64,000 nucleotides of DNA from Bradysia coprophila. Lineage: Eukaryota; Arthropoda; Insecta; Diptera; Sciaridae. The first letter of the stretch is position 1, and every line of letters begins with the position of its first letter. Shown piece after piece: positions 32,918 through 45,800 of this stretch. Location: the NCBI RefSeq assembly GCF_014529535.1, contig NW_023503374.1:8921685-8985684 (forward strand). Direction: 5' to 3'. Below the pieces are notes generated by a model. That model saw nothing but the letters and a program-made list of their open reading frames with translations. It did not search any database and had not been told where the DNA came from. Position numbers and translations under genes: made by a program.

Positions 32918-35456
32918 CTAGCCTCGGAACTTTTTGAACAGAGGATGGACATTGTGCGCATTCTTTCGCTTAAATTCATAATAAACCGCATCGTCACCGC
33001 CCGACATCGAACTGATTCCACCCATACGTCTGGAGCCACCGGGTCGAACAACGCCTCCTTCGCCGGGAATTTTCTCATCTTCACAATCAATATCACTAGC
33101 CGCCAATACTTGCTGCAATAAATGACCTTGTTCCTCGCGTGTACTGTACAAAAGATCGTTGTCATTTTCCAGACCAGCAAGGTGAGTGATAACCTGTATA
33201 CGGAAAACATCAATTAGATCGACGAATATCAAAAAATATTCGTGGCTCATGCTCTTACTTTGTAACTGTAGCCTTGATTCACCAAGAACCGTTGTCTTTT
33301 TCGTGCATAGCTCATTTCCATGGTGTCTTGAGAGACAAGCGTGTAGAAGAATGCATTGTACTCCTCGGCTATAGCTCCCTTTTTCGCTCTTAGAATTCTA
33401 CCCAACCGTTGAGCCTCTTGACGACGTGAACCACCATGAGATGAGATTTGAATCAACACATTAGCTTCGGGTAAATCGAAACTGGTGTCAGCCACTTTAC
33501 TGACGAAAATTGTGTTGACCTTCGGATTGAATTTGAAATTTTGCAAAATTTGTATTCTCTCGTTCTGGGATGTTGGTCCGTAGATGTACGGTTTGTTCAA
33601 TTTCAATGCGTAATGTTTGAGCGCAAACACATTGTCGCTGAACACAATGGTTTTGTCGCCGCGCTTCTCGTGATATTTGATCAGAAATTGTGTGTTTCGC
33701 ACTTTCGACGGATTCATGACGTACAACAGGAGCTTCTTCGATGTCTTTGTGGTCAAATACTCATGATAGAATTCCGGACTGATTGGGCACCACACTTCAG
33801 CACATTGAACCTTAGCAATGTAACCTTTCTTCTCCAATTCCAACCAGTTCGCTTCGTACAGCTTCGGACCGATTAGGAAATTCAGATCGGCAATTTTGTC
33901 GTCCTCACGCAACAGTGTGGCAGTTAAGCCCAACTTGCAATGGCTCTGCACTAATGTCAATACACGACGAAACATTTTTGCAGGTATTGTGTGTACCTCA
34001 TCGAGTACCATAATGCCCCACTCCTGTTCCTGTAGCCAACGCATCGTTTGTTCAGCTTCCCATGACCGTTTCTGCGTATGGGTTATCATCGAATACGTTG
34101 TTACCAATATGCCACATCCCATTGGCTTGTCTTTAGCTTCCGATGTAAAGCGACAAATCATACTGTCGTCGGCTGTTGACCACATTTTAAATTGTTGTTT
34201 CCATTGTTCCACGGATACACCGGAATTGCATAAAACCAGAGCTCGCTTACGAACCGTACAGCATGCTGTTACTCCGACTAACGATTTACCAGCACCACAT
34301 GGAAGTACAATGACACCGGAACGAGCTCGACCGTTACCGAACATTTTGCGAAGACTTTTCTCTTGATATGGACGCAGAACTGCAGTCGGTTTCAAATCAA
34401 TATTTATGTCCGGATTGACAGTGTCATTACGAAAATCATACTCGGCCAAAAGTGGATGTTCGATTTCGACACAACGTTTCTGCAACACTTCAATTTTCTC
34501 TTGGTTCACCTCGAACGAAACGGTCTTCAGATTGGCCTCCTCTTCTTCGTCTTCATTGTCGATTTTTTCGTAGAAATTCGTAATGTCTTCCGGAACTGTT
34601 GTTGTAACGATGCCGTCGCCATCGACTTTTTCAGTACCATCTGATGGACCAGCACCAGTCACCGTAGCTGGAGCCTTGGCACCGAACAGGGCCGGTTTCG
34701 ATTTATCTTGAAGAGAAGTAATGAAACCATCCTCCCCTGCTTCCTCACCTGTCTTTGGTCTAAGACGACAGTTTTGCACGACCGGATCCTTTAGAAGCTT
34801 TTGCAATACTTCCGGATGTGGACTCTCAACGAAATACCTGTTGTGTTTCAATACAAGCTTGACTTTACCATAAGACAACGTACAAAGTTCAATAAATTCG
34901 ATGATCCCATCTGGTATGGATGTTTTGCTGAGCCGTTTCAAATACTCGATGATGTCGTTGGTTTGCAAACCCACCGAAACGGCTGCATATAAACTGTACG
35001 GCGTCAATTTGTATTCATGAATGTGTTCGGGTCGACAGACTGGTTCCGAAATTGCAATCAAAAAATCGTGAGCGTGTTTGTACACTGGCGAGAATGATTC
35101 GAGAAAAATGTGACCATTCGGCGCTACCCATAGCGGTCGTGACGAATGATCCAATTTTAATTCCATTTGAGAGCGGTAATCCTTGGCACCATATTCATCT
35201 TCCAAAATTCCATCGTCATTCTTTTCGGCATTCTTTGCTGCCGCAGCTGGTATTCCATCACTTTCCGAAATGGGACTGTCATCTTCAACCAGTTGCGAAT
35301 AAGCGTCGTCTTCTGGACGACGTCGCTTTTCTATAAAATATTTTTTTGTTTTGTTCAACTTTCGTTCTCAACGACGGTAGAAAAATTGAAATTACCGAAT
35401 TTTGATGAGCCAGATGCTTTTGAGTCTTTCTTACTTATTTTCTTCGGTGGACCCAT
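32918..35456 (-). CDS. hay: XPB/ERCC3 helicase of TFIIH (haywire)
   Basis: Exons 35456-35396, 35330-33259 and 33193-32918 join with introns of 65 bp each to give 802 residues, close to Drosophila haywire and human XPB. XPB is the 3'-5' ATPase/translocase of the TFIIH core, opening promoters for RNA polymerase II and DNA at lesions in nucleotide excision repair. Visible motifs are Walker A LPCGAGKS (near residue 365), DEVH (near 465), [10 protein letters not shown], and motif [15 protein letters not shown] (near 665). The N-terminal damage-recognition region and an acidic EDEEEE stretch (near 275) are present. The start [11 protein letters not shown] is basic and lysine-rich, as in other XPB proteins. 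Exon 1 was chosen by the good acceptor at 35331-35332 and continuity into EKRRRPEDD. The gene is head-to-head with crossbronx and tail-to-tail with the acyl-CoA synthetase. Confidence 0.96.
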
Positions 35457-36241
35457 TGTTAGGAGTTATGGTCAACCACTTTTAATCAACACTGAATTGC
35501 GAAATTCAATAGAAAAGTGCAATTTCAATTCTGCATAAATACGAAACACACCATTGACTTTGACATCACAAAACAAAATGTAATCTGACAGCCGCGATTT
35601 CGACACACAATGAAAAAATATTTTTACCTAACCTTAAATAGCACCAATTCTGTAGATTAGAATGCTCTAGATTCAATGTCCTAATAATGATATTGTACTT
35701 ACGTCTTTATCAGGATTGGCATGACGAAATTCTTTTGTTTTTATTTTTATTTGTAACTCAAACTTAGTATTAAAGGCGGGAATAAACCAAAATATCATCT
35801 GATTCCAGTCGTTTTTGTTTACGCAAAATTCAGTGTTGACAGTTGACTTTTATAAGAAGTCGCAAAATTCAAATAAGATGGCGTTGGTAGTCAAGGTATA
35901 GTCAGTCATTTAGATCGGCTGAGTCTTCTGTTGAATCTCAAACTTTTTTGGATTTGAATATCGATTCTCTTCAACTTCAACATCAACAAATGTTTCATTT
36001 AGAACACGTTCCGAAATGGTCGGTTCCTTCTATTGACTTGGGGATAGATGCTTTTTTCTCATTTAACATCTGGTACATTCACCGTATCAATCTGATTGTT
36101 ATCTGTAGAGATCTGGTACATCGTAGACGTCTCAAATGTCATGAATCCATTGAAAGTTTAGTGTTTACCATTTTTTCGTGTTTACGAATTGTGATCTTCA
36201 GTTAGCAGAAGTTCATTTATTGTTGGATAATTTGCTGAGCA
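35457..36241. promoter_or_regulatory. Shared upstream region of hay and crossbronx
   Basis: The two start codons are 785 bp apart on opposite strands, so this interval should act as a bidirectional promoter. An acceptor-like TTAGCAG ends near 36208, so crossbronx may have a 5' untranslated exon here. No TATA box is obvious. Confidence 0.45.
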
Positions 36242-37364
36242 ATGGAAACCCAAAATGCAATCGATGCAAATTTTTATGCAACCATTCAACAGGAATACAA
36301 GATAATGGCTGAATAGTAAGAACACTTTGCCTCCTTTCTACGTTAGATCTCTGATACGTGAACTTTTCACTTTTTTCAGCAAAATGATACAAAGTGAATC
36401 TATCCAAGGCGTTTACGTTATTCCATCGTTTGAGAACTCATTAGGTAAATATTGCGTCACAGCCCCATCTAAATTCGGGCATCCGATCATAATTCCTTCG
36501 TTGTGAACAGAAATATTTCGGGTCGACTCAGATTTGTAAGGTCTCTTGCTTAATATGCAACAGATAAAACACACAGGTCTGATGCTAGTAGGTCCGAGGT
36601 GTGTTGATGGTTTAAGACGACACGATTAAAACAATCTACGAAGAAGAGAAAGATAGATAAAAATCAATTGATTGGCTCAGTTTTGCGATTGGGAACTGGT
36701 AGTGTCTCTTGACCCCGACCTTCATCTTGTCAGTCGGACAGAGAAGATTCCAACAATGAATTTATGTTTCATCAATTTCAGTTTGGTTTGGCGTAATTTT
36801 CGTCCGTAGCGGCTCATACTTGGATGGAATATTTCGGTTCACAATCACCTTAGCTAAAAATTTTCCCGACGAAATGGAAACTCCGGTACGAAGCAATTAT
36901 GAAATTCAGTGTTTCTGTTCGAATCTTACCCACAAAATCAATTCCTTTCACAGATTGTGACATTCCAGTCTCACATTCTGCATCCACTAATTGATGCGTC
37001 GACCGGTCGCTTGCAAACGAAAGAAGCATTCCCAACGTGGAACTCAAACGATAATCATGTCTGGCAAATTTTGAAATTCATTCTGTTCATCTTCGAATAC
37101 TCACACGTATGCTTCTCGGGCGATATTGTGAATAAAGAGGCTGTCGACTTGATGGCACAAAATAAATCGGAATTTACGAAACGAGTGAAGGAATGTGTTC
37201 GAATCAGTCGAGATCGGATATACGATCCGCCGACGGTGGAGGACAAGCACTACATTACTTTCGATCAGTTCGACAGTGACGTTCATGGCAGTACATTAGA
37301 GAGTATTAAAAATAGAAAGTATGCTACCTCGTCGCCACCCAATTCATCGCTGTCGTGGTATTGA
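36242..37364 (+). CDS. cbx: Crossbronx/AKTIP, inactive E2-like protein
   Basis: Exons 36242-36315, 36380-36444, 36782-36885 and 36954-37364 join in frame (654 nt, 217 residues). Family blocks are [51 protein letters not shown], and [11 protein letters not shown], where an active E2 would have its catalytic cysteine and here none is seen. The final SSLSWY is a shortened form of the family's C-terminal GLSWV. AKTIP (Fused toes) binds Hook and FHIP proteins to link early endosomes to dynein. In Drosophila the gene is named crossbronx. The protein is about 25 residues shorter than the fly protein at the C-terminus. AATAAA lies at 37454-37459. Confidence 0.92.
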
Positions 37365-37607
37365 AAATACATGGGAAGTGTTAGTGCTGATCAATCAATG
37401 GGTGGATATCATTGAATAGGATATTTTTTAAACATATCGGGCCGAGTCATTCAAATAAACATTGTGGACGATTTAGGACGGTAATAACAAAGCAATGTTG
37501 CGATGCAAAAATTATTTTAGAAAAAAGAAATAAAAAAAATATTTTGAATCAAAAGTCCTCCTGTGGTTTTTCAATCAGCCATTGTGCATCTGGCATTAAC
37601 CAGAAAA

Positions 37608-37773
37608 ATGATAAGTTGGTACGCCTGTGGCGAGGATAGAAGGAGCATGTCGAAAAAATTGGCACCTCTCTTGAGAGAATTTTGTATGTAATTCTCTCCC
37701 ATACCGTACACAATTTTTAACCTCAGATTCCTTCCATTCCTTCTATCTCGCCACAGGCATACCAACTTATCAC
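37608..37773. repeat. Inverted-repeat element, about 37-bp arms
   Basis: ATAAGTTGGTACGCCTGTGG at about 37610 is repeated inverted near 37751-37770 (CCACAGGCATACCAACTTAT), and the match continues into GATAGAAGGA. The arms flank a loop of about 90 bp. MITE-like; no target duplication fixed. Confidence 0.7.
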
Positions 37774-37774
37774 T

Positions 37775-39805
37775 TCTCCAGGGCGGCATGTCTCCTCACT
37801 ATTCTCACTTTTCAGACTATTTTTGAGAGGAGTGATAGTGAGATACTTTTAGTATTTCCTTCAATTCCTATTAATTTCCGGATGCTCTGGCAATTCCTTC
37901 GAGGGTGTGTTATCAATTACTCGAGCAGTTTCCCCCTCATGTATTCGACTATATTTACTACGTGAACTGATGGACAAATTTTTCAATTTTATGAAAACCA
38001 GTCATGAGCTAGAGTGAACCATGCTGAAGGCTTGGAACGTATTAAGACGTAGAAGAAATAATCATTTCAATTTTATTGGCTCTCATGCAGTGGTGTAACT
38101 TTCCCTCCAGGTTTAATCTGGCTGCATTTTTTGATCGGGCCATGCAAGCGAGGTAGATATTTTAGATTATCTAGAAAAAAAGTTACTCGATTGTTCAACC
38201 ATTTTTTGTCAGTATATCCTATGGCAGTATAACTCAGAATACAAAAGAACTCCGGCAAAAACATTTTTCGACAGTAATTTCCGAGAACGAGCTGACTTGA
38301 CTTTATTATCAAAATCGGTTCAGTACTTCCTGAGATATCAGAGATACGCCCTTTAGTGATGTTGCCCATTAATATGCGATAGTGGATTTTGTGGATTGGC
38401 AATATGTGGTATTTAAGTAAAGGGAAGCAGAGTTTCCGAGCTAAATTCGGTTGTTGTAATTTTGACAAGGTTTGTGTTATATGACAGAGGACTTAGACAT
38501 GTACCCGGTTTCTGGCTTTTTCAGCATTTCTAGAAGGGTATTTTAAATATACTTGGGCATCGAATGTAATGTGCAATAAAATTCTTAAGTTTTGGCCGAG
38601 TCTTGTGCAACAAAATTAGGTATTGGGCATGGGCACTCGTGTGACGAAGATTAAAAAAAAATCAAAATTGTTTTAATTGTTGTGAGGTCATTTTATTCGA
38701 ATTGTATTTTTAGTTTATAATAATTTCAATTCGTTTAACGATGCTACCAATTTTTAATTTGTTTTTTACTTTTATTTTCATTTTGTTGTTTATTTTTCAA
38801 AAATATATTTTTTTTGTATTTATAATTCGGGCAACATTTGTCCAACTTCTATTATTTTGTGTGTGTCTAAAATGAATTACAATTTGTTGTGGATTAAAGA
38901 AAGTATGATCTCATGTTTAATTGAAAGAAAAAAGTGTTATGTGTATGAATAGGGTCTTTTGCAACGAAACTTTACAATTTTTTAAGTGAATTGCAGAGAT
39001 TTTTTTTGATTTTTGAATTTGAATGAGAAAATTGGGGAGATTATTTTAATGAAAAAAAGAAAATTTGTTGTTAAAAAAATTGCCTCAAAAATTCGACTAC
39101 TTTCAACGCAGTAAATTAAAAAATAAATAAAATGAAAATTTTCTCTTAAAAAAAACTTATATTCAAACTCAGGTAATGTAGTTTCAATATGGCTGCAACA
39201 GCACTCTTTCTTTTCCTTGTTGTTGTATCGAACAAAAAATTCTTTTAATATTTACAAAAGAAAAATTTTTATCGATTGTTTGATGGGCCCTTAGTTAATT
39301 TACTTCATTTTTTATTTCTTTTTTTAAAACTTTTTTTTTGTGTGTGTCAATTTATTTAATTGTATTAAAATGCTCTAATCACAATTTGTTATGCGAAAAA
39401 AGGTGTCCAACCTTTTTCTAATATTAATTTTTTGTTTTGTTTTATTTCCCAGTGCCAATTGATTATAGTAGTACGTTTTTTTTAACCGGAAGTGCCGTGT
39501 GATTCTAATTTGAATACATTTTTTAAAAAACTTTTTCCATTTTCCAAAAATTATAATTCAGATTACTCTCTCTCGTGACACACGGACTTTATTCACGTGA
39601 TCCATTGACGGTAATTGGTTCGAGGAGTTTCATGAATTTCAGGCAAATTTTCAATTTTTTGCGAATCGATTAAAAGAAATGGACGAAAACAAAATCAAAA
39701 TTTCCTCTTCTTGAACTCCAGTTAGGGTTTCTTTTCATATCCATTTCTTAATGAAATTCATGTGTATAACTGGAATAATCCTCAAAAGTTTTACAAAAAA
39801 ATTCC
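37775..39805. other. Downstream region between crossbronx and the IP6 kinase
   Basis: Very AT-rich, particularly 38650-39600, and without recognisable frames. Much of it could be 3' untranslated region of the minus-strand kinase. A minus-strand AATAAA is at 39588-39593, among other weaker candidates. Confidence 0.45.
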
Positions 39806-42800
39806 TTAATGGTCTTCCGTACAAATTTCCGTAAGTAATCGATTCAAACTGTCCAGCCCACGGAGGAAACCATTATCGGGTCCTTGATGTTGAACCATTG
39901 ATGATGCTGATGATGAAGATGATAGCTGTCCAGCAGCAGATCGCTTTACAAAAGCTGTATGTGCAAAATCGATCATACGGATGTCAACGCTTGCGCCTTG
40001 CACAGAGCTATTCCGTCGCAGCGAACTGGCCGCTACATTCATCCGACGCTTATTGGTCACAACATTCATCGGTGACGAACTGCATGGTTTGTCTTTGCCA
40101 CGTTGCCGTTTCGTTTGGCCCGCATTTTGCGACGAGCTCTCGTCACATTTGGAACTTTTTGCACCATTTGCGATGAGTAACTGTTCGAAGCTGCGTTTAC
40201 TTTTTGACAACTTCTCGGAACCAGAATTATCAAAATCAGAACTGTCGTCCGTTGAACTATTGCCGTCCCCGCCACCGCTCACAGTAGTCCCATGTAATTG
40301 ATCAGAAATGCAGGAATAGTCGTCACTGCTGTTACTACTGTAATTCATCCATGAATCGCCCGACAACGGGCTTGATGTTGATATGCCAGGGATGTTGGAA
40401 GAAGAACTAGCGTCTAAGAATACTGTTTCCTCTGAAATTGGAATGAATGGTGGTGGAACCATTGCACCACGTGCCGCTGCTTCACCATAGCCACGGTGAT
40501 GACCATCGGTTGACATATGTTCAACAGAACTTCCCGGCTGATGATGATGATTGTGGTCGCTGTCTTCGTGTGATGATGATAAATTGAGTTCAGTTGAATC
40601 GTTGGATGCGTCAGCATCATAACAGCAATGTTCGCTTCTTATGTCACTGGAAACTGGAAATGAACCATCGTAGTTTTCATCTTCAATTGGATTTACGGTC
40701 GGCTCTTCATAACCTTCATAGACGATCAGTAAGGAACTGTAAAGAAAATATGGGATGAGCAAATTACAAATGATTAGTAAACTAATTATATGCGACAAAG
40801 ATCTCAACTTACCACGAATAAAATCGATAGCTCGATTGTCGCTCGATCACTCGCCGCAGTTGTTCTAATTTGTGAATGACCTTGTGAATAATTTTCGTTC
40901 GCAGCACAAAGCCGTTATGGAAGAAATTGTGTAACGCATCCTTGAATCCACTTTCGTTTAATTCTCGACCCCAATATTTGTCCTTCTTCATGTAATGGTC
41001 AACGTCCGCCTGATACACTTGCATTCCACAAAGGCGAACGCCCAACGTACCGGATGTACTGGCAGCGCATTTAGCCATTTGTTTTGATCGCTTTTCGGCC
41101 GACGCATCATCCCCATGCTGTCTCGTACCCATTTTCAGGTCCAAAATACACGGTTGTCGATACTGGCTGGTGATGTTTTCTAGCATAAGGAAATCTGAAA
41201 GTAAAAGAGAACCGAATTTTAGGAAGTGGGGTCATGATTATTGCGGATTCTCATCCGAATATCGCTGAGACGTATCGAAATGATGATCGTTCGTTGACAG
41301 TCCATAGCCTTTCGTTTTATGATAAAATTGTTTTATAATTGAAGGATGCGTGGCTAAATTTATCTTTCGTATCGGACATAATATGTAGTCTGGGTTGTTG
41401 AATGTAGTTCAATGTATTCATGGTAATGGTGGATGATGATGGTGATGATAGAGATGTGCTTTCATTAGTAACATATTCTGTCTTTTGAACGTGCCAGTAC
41501 GAATTCCAACCAATTTCTTGTCCACAATCAACGGTGATGTCTTTCTACTTTCCGCTCAGTGCTGTGAATATGGTGTGTGAACAGAGGATGTCAAGGATAA
41601 CGGATATATTTTTCAATGAAGAGAAAAAATCAGAAAAGTTGAAAGAGAACAAACGACCAACGTTGCACAACAAAAAGTATTTCTGACGTGTCTCTGATTC
41701 AATCCTTGCTTATCAATCCAAGCATCAAAATGCGGAATTCGGAGTCTAACAGCATTTCTTGAAAAGCTGTATTCACCTGGGAAGACTACGGTGTTGCTAC
41801 AAATTGCAATTAACAATAAAATCTATTCAGAACTGATGTCCCGCTATACGTTTTGCCTTATGTCACGGAAGTGTTGGGGAATGTATACAGCATTTCGTCG
41901 AATGGACACACTAACTGTGGAAATAAGAAAATATTTGTCGTGTGAGGAAAAACACCCATCTATCTGTTTCGATGCGTTGAATGTGGGCGTCCAAACCATT
42001 GGATAAAGGGTAGATATGATTGTCGGTTCACAAATTGGAAAAATTCAAACGAATTAATTAAACTGGAAAATATGGATCGGACACTGACAAAAATTCAGCA
42101 TCGAGACATTTGAACGAAGACTCAAAAAAGAGATCGATTCGGACGAGACATAGTTTGTTGTTAGCTCAACTCTCATTGCCTAATACAGAAACCAACACGA
42201 CATCGAGGTTGTTAATTTAATCACTTCGTTGCTTTCCGCAACAATTTCTCACTTAAAGTTTTTCGTCTGCTTCAAAGTCTTAAATTACAATCGCAAAGAT
42301 TTTTTTTTATTAAATGCAACATCTGGCAAATCTGCATTTAATGTATACCTTCCTCTCTGTAACAACATAGCAACCTTTCGGGTATAACATTCTGATGAAA
42401 ATTATGGTTGTATCGGAAAATCCATTATCGGAAAATCGATATTGTGTTGAGTGCTCTTCATCACAACCTGTCACTATTCAAATCGCAAGTCGTGTTATCA
42501 TGGAATCATTTTCATGATAATTTGAAACATCAATCAAAACGGGCAACATTTACGGTAACGAAAAACAAATGGCGAAGATATAAGTATGCTCATGGCAGGC
42601 TCAGTCAATATACGTATAATAATCCGTGTCACAATAAATCATAATTAGGATTTCGTAGTCGTTATTGGTATGGGGTGTCGATGAATTCATTCCGTGAATC
42701 GAAGTGTAGTGGTTGAACAAACCAACTGAATGAAAAGTAATATAAGAAAAAGAGAGTAAAACTTAAGACGATCAGGCGCATAAGTAAATGACAATATATA

Positions 42801-45800
42801 ATTACTGATCATGACACAAAACAAAGAAAATTGACGAATTCAAACGAATAAACAATGTCCCAAAACAGAAAAAAAAGTAAAAGTAAAGCAAAACCAACGA
42901 AAAGTAAAAATTATAAATTAAAGTTCCAACCCAGACTACTGGTAGCACGTGTTTCAGCCATCATCACACGCGTTTTCGCTTTGAATCAGATACTAACATT
43001 GTTTGTTCGAGTTGTCTAATTGAGATATACTTTTAATTATCTCTGATGCATTTCCATTCCTATGTACTTTCATCCTGAAAAAGAGAAAATAAAAATACCT
43101 GATTAGAGAGGTCGTCCATATATGGCCATTTAAATCTATGAAAATGATTTTTTTTGGTTTTTTTTTTAATTTTTCTTTTTTCGTGTTTCTACAGTGACTG
43201 TTTCTTTTCTTTCTAACGCTCTTAAAATACTCTCTTTTGCTCCGGTCATTTTTATAAATATAAATACAATTTGAAAACAATTCTTAAACATTAGAACTCA
43301 TTAAAATTTGTTGCATTTTTCATTTCTATCGAACCTATGGACCCGAGAGTCGCTTGTGATTCTGTATACACACTATCAAAGCGCGAGACACTGTTTTTCA
43401 ATTAGAATTTGCTCTTTGAGGGTCTAAAAAAGAGAATTCTTATTGTTTTTTTTTTGGTTTCATTTTCAATATAAAATTTGTGTAGTAGCGGAGATCGTTC
43501 TATTATTTTTAAAACAAAAAAAAAATTCTTTGCAATAAAATATGCAAATGTTACCAACCGTAAAACATCATCTCGTTTCCGTTTCGGTGCGCTCTGCTTT
43601 CGGTTCGAATCATCTCGAAAACTTGGTGAATATCGTTTCTCTAGCTTTGCGCCGCCCATTGTTGTAGCCTGCATAACACCTGTAAGTCGGATAGAAAGAA
43701 GGAAAATGCATTTTTCGATTAGAATTTCGGTCATAATAGCAACAAAAACAAAGTTTCAATTTAAATCAAATTTCGAACTTTTAATTAAATTTTTCATTTA
43801 ATATGTTGAATTTGTGACGGAATTAAACATATTATTGCACATGGCGACATATTTTGTTGGCACAAAAGCAAAAAAATGTTGTGTTTTAAGATGATGATGA
43901 TGATGTCATACGCCGCAACGAATAAAAATAATTATTAAAATTCCATTCGATTTGTCATTGTAAAGTTGTTAGGGGAAAATTTTCTTAACGACACAGCGAT
44001 GTATACAGCTGTTCAATGTAATAAGCTTTTTACGCAGTGAAATGAGTTATTTAAAATTAAAATAAAGGGAAAAACACATTAAAGCCAACCGCAATTGATA
44101 CGGTTTTACAACAAAGATTTGTGTGTGCCTATGGGTAAGTCTATTTAAGTTATTGCAACTTGCATTTTGATTATTTTTAATCTGATTTCCACCCTAGTTT
44201 ACAAAAGCTTCGCTCTAATTTTGATTTGTTTTTTGAACATTTGAGGGAGGGGGTTGCTTTTCGTAAAGTAGTTTATGAATTCTTAATGGAAGACTAAGAC
44301 GGAAACAAAACATTAATGACAAGCATTCCAGTACTGATACAAGCGCAAACATTTCCTTGACAGACCTTTCAATATTTTTTTTGTCCGAGAAATCTTTCTT
44401 TGGTTTAAAGTAAAAAAATAAAAAGACTCTGTGAATAGCGTCCTTGTTGAAATGTTAAGACAAATATTTGAGATGGAAATTTTAATACTGTTCCGATCAA
44501 CTGACGAGCAAACAAATGGTGAAAACACTTCCATAGTGAAATGAGGCGACAGTTTTAGTTTCAGAGAAACTAGATTTGATAATTTCGAGACAGAAAAAAT
44601 AACTACTTCGGTCGACGGCGACGCCATATCATCATTCTATCTGATTTTCAGCCAATACATTCTTTCAAATTAAATTTGTTTTTAATGCGTCACAAAAATA
44701 ATAAATTACAGAAAAGAAAAAAACAATTATACAAACCCATGGCTCAATATTTATTCCGGAATCGTTAACTCTATAGACGCTTAATTCACATAAGTGTTGT
44801 TCGGAACAAGGATCGGAATTCTTTTTCTCCGCGTGTCCAGTTTTTCAAATTGAACAAAAACGGCGAAAGAGATTTGCATCCACTCTATGCATATATTGAT
44901 GGTTAAGCGTTTCGATCTTCTATGGCTTGGCCACTGTTTCTATGTTTCTATGGCATTTCATAGTTGTGGTCTTCGTGTCCTTGACATACAAGGAAATAGA
45001 TTGCATAGAGACGCAAAAGATTGGTATGCATCACACGCTCCATATACAATTCATTCACACTCATTAATACGTTATACGAACACAAAACTTTACTTTTCAT
45101 CATTTGAAAACTGATCAACTGATCATTATATCATAAGAATCTGGTTTAATTACCGAGATATGTTTCTCTTTAAAATGAAAAAGAGGAATGGGACAGGATC
45201 TGTATAATGTTACTTAAAAAAAAAAAGTTTTTCAAATAGCATATAAAAAGGATCAGAAGTTGTTTGGGATTGGATGGAATGATAATACATTTTTGTAAGC
45301 TTCGCTAAAATCAACATGTACAATTTTGTGATAATAATAAATATTTTGTCTGCTTTCGTAGATTACAATTTTTGTTATTGTGAAAGTATTCCAGATAAAA
45401 TCAATAGTGTAAACAGCTGATAACAACAAGCGACTGTGTGCATTTCCTAAACCATAGATTTTTATTGTTTTATCGAAGATTATTGTGTTCGACGCCAACT
45501 AAAACCTGACCATAAAATTGCGATAAATCGCGAATTCTTCAGGTGATATCAAAGAGTATCGGAGTACAGGGGTATGTCAATTTAAACGGGCGATATTATT
45601 TCGTATTTTCAGTTTTTTGTCAACTAACTACAAATAAAATATTGAAAATATATCAGAAAGTCGTCAATAACAAGGCTGATTTGGACAGCCTTGATCAAAA
45701 GATATATTTTTGCAATAGCTCAAGAACAGAACTCTCGAAAGTAGTTACTGTTAAAGACATGATATAAACCGTCCAATTTATACCACAAGATTTAGCAAAT

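Noticed and set aside
33896..34366. 156-codon plus-strand frame
   Set aside because: It is antisense to the conserved helicase exon of haywire.
40066..40620. Alternative frames opposite or alongside the last kinase exon
   Set aside because: They overlap the well-supported IP6 kinase frame and have low-complexity composition.
45543..45767. 74-codon frame in a kinase intron
   Set aside because: No motif, splice partner or codon-use support; length is expected by chance in AT-rich DNA.
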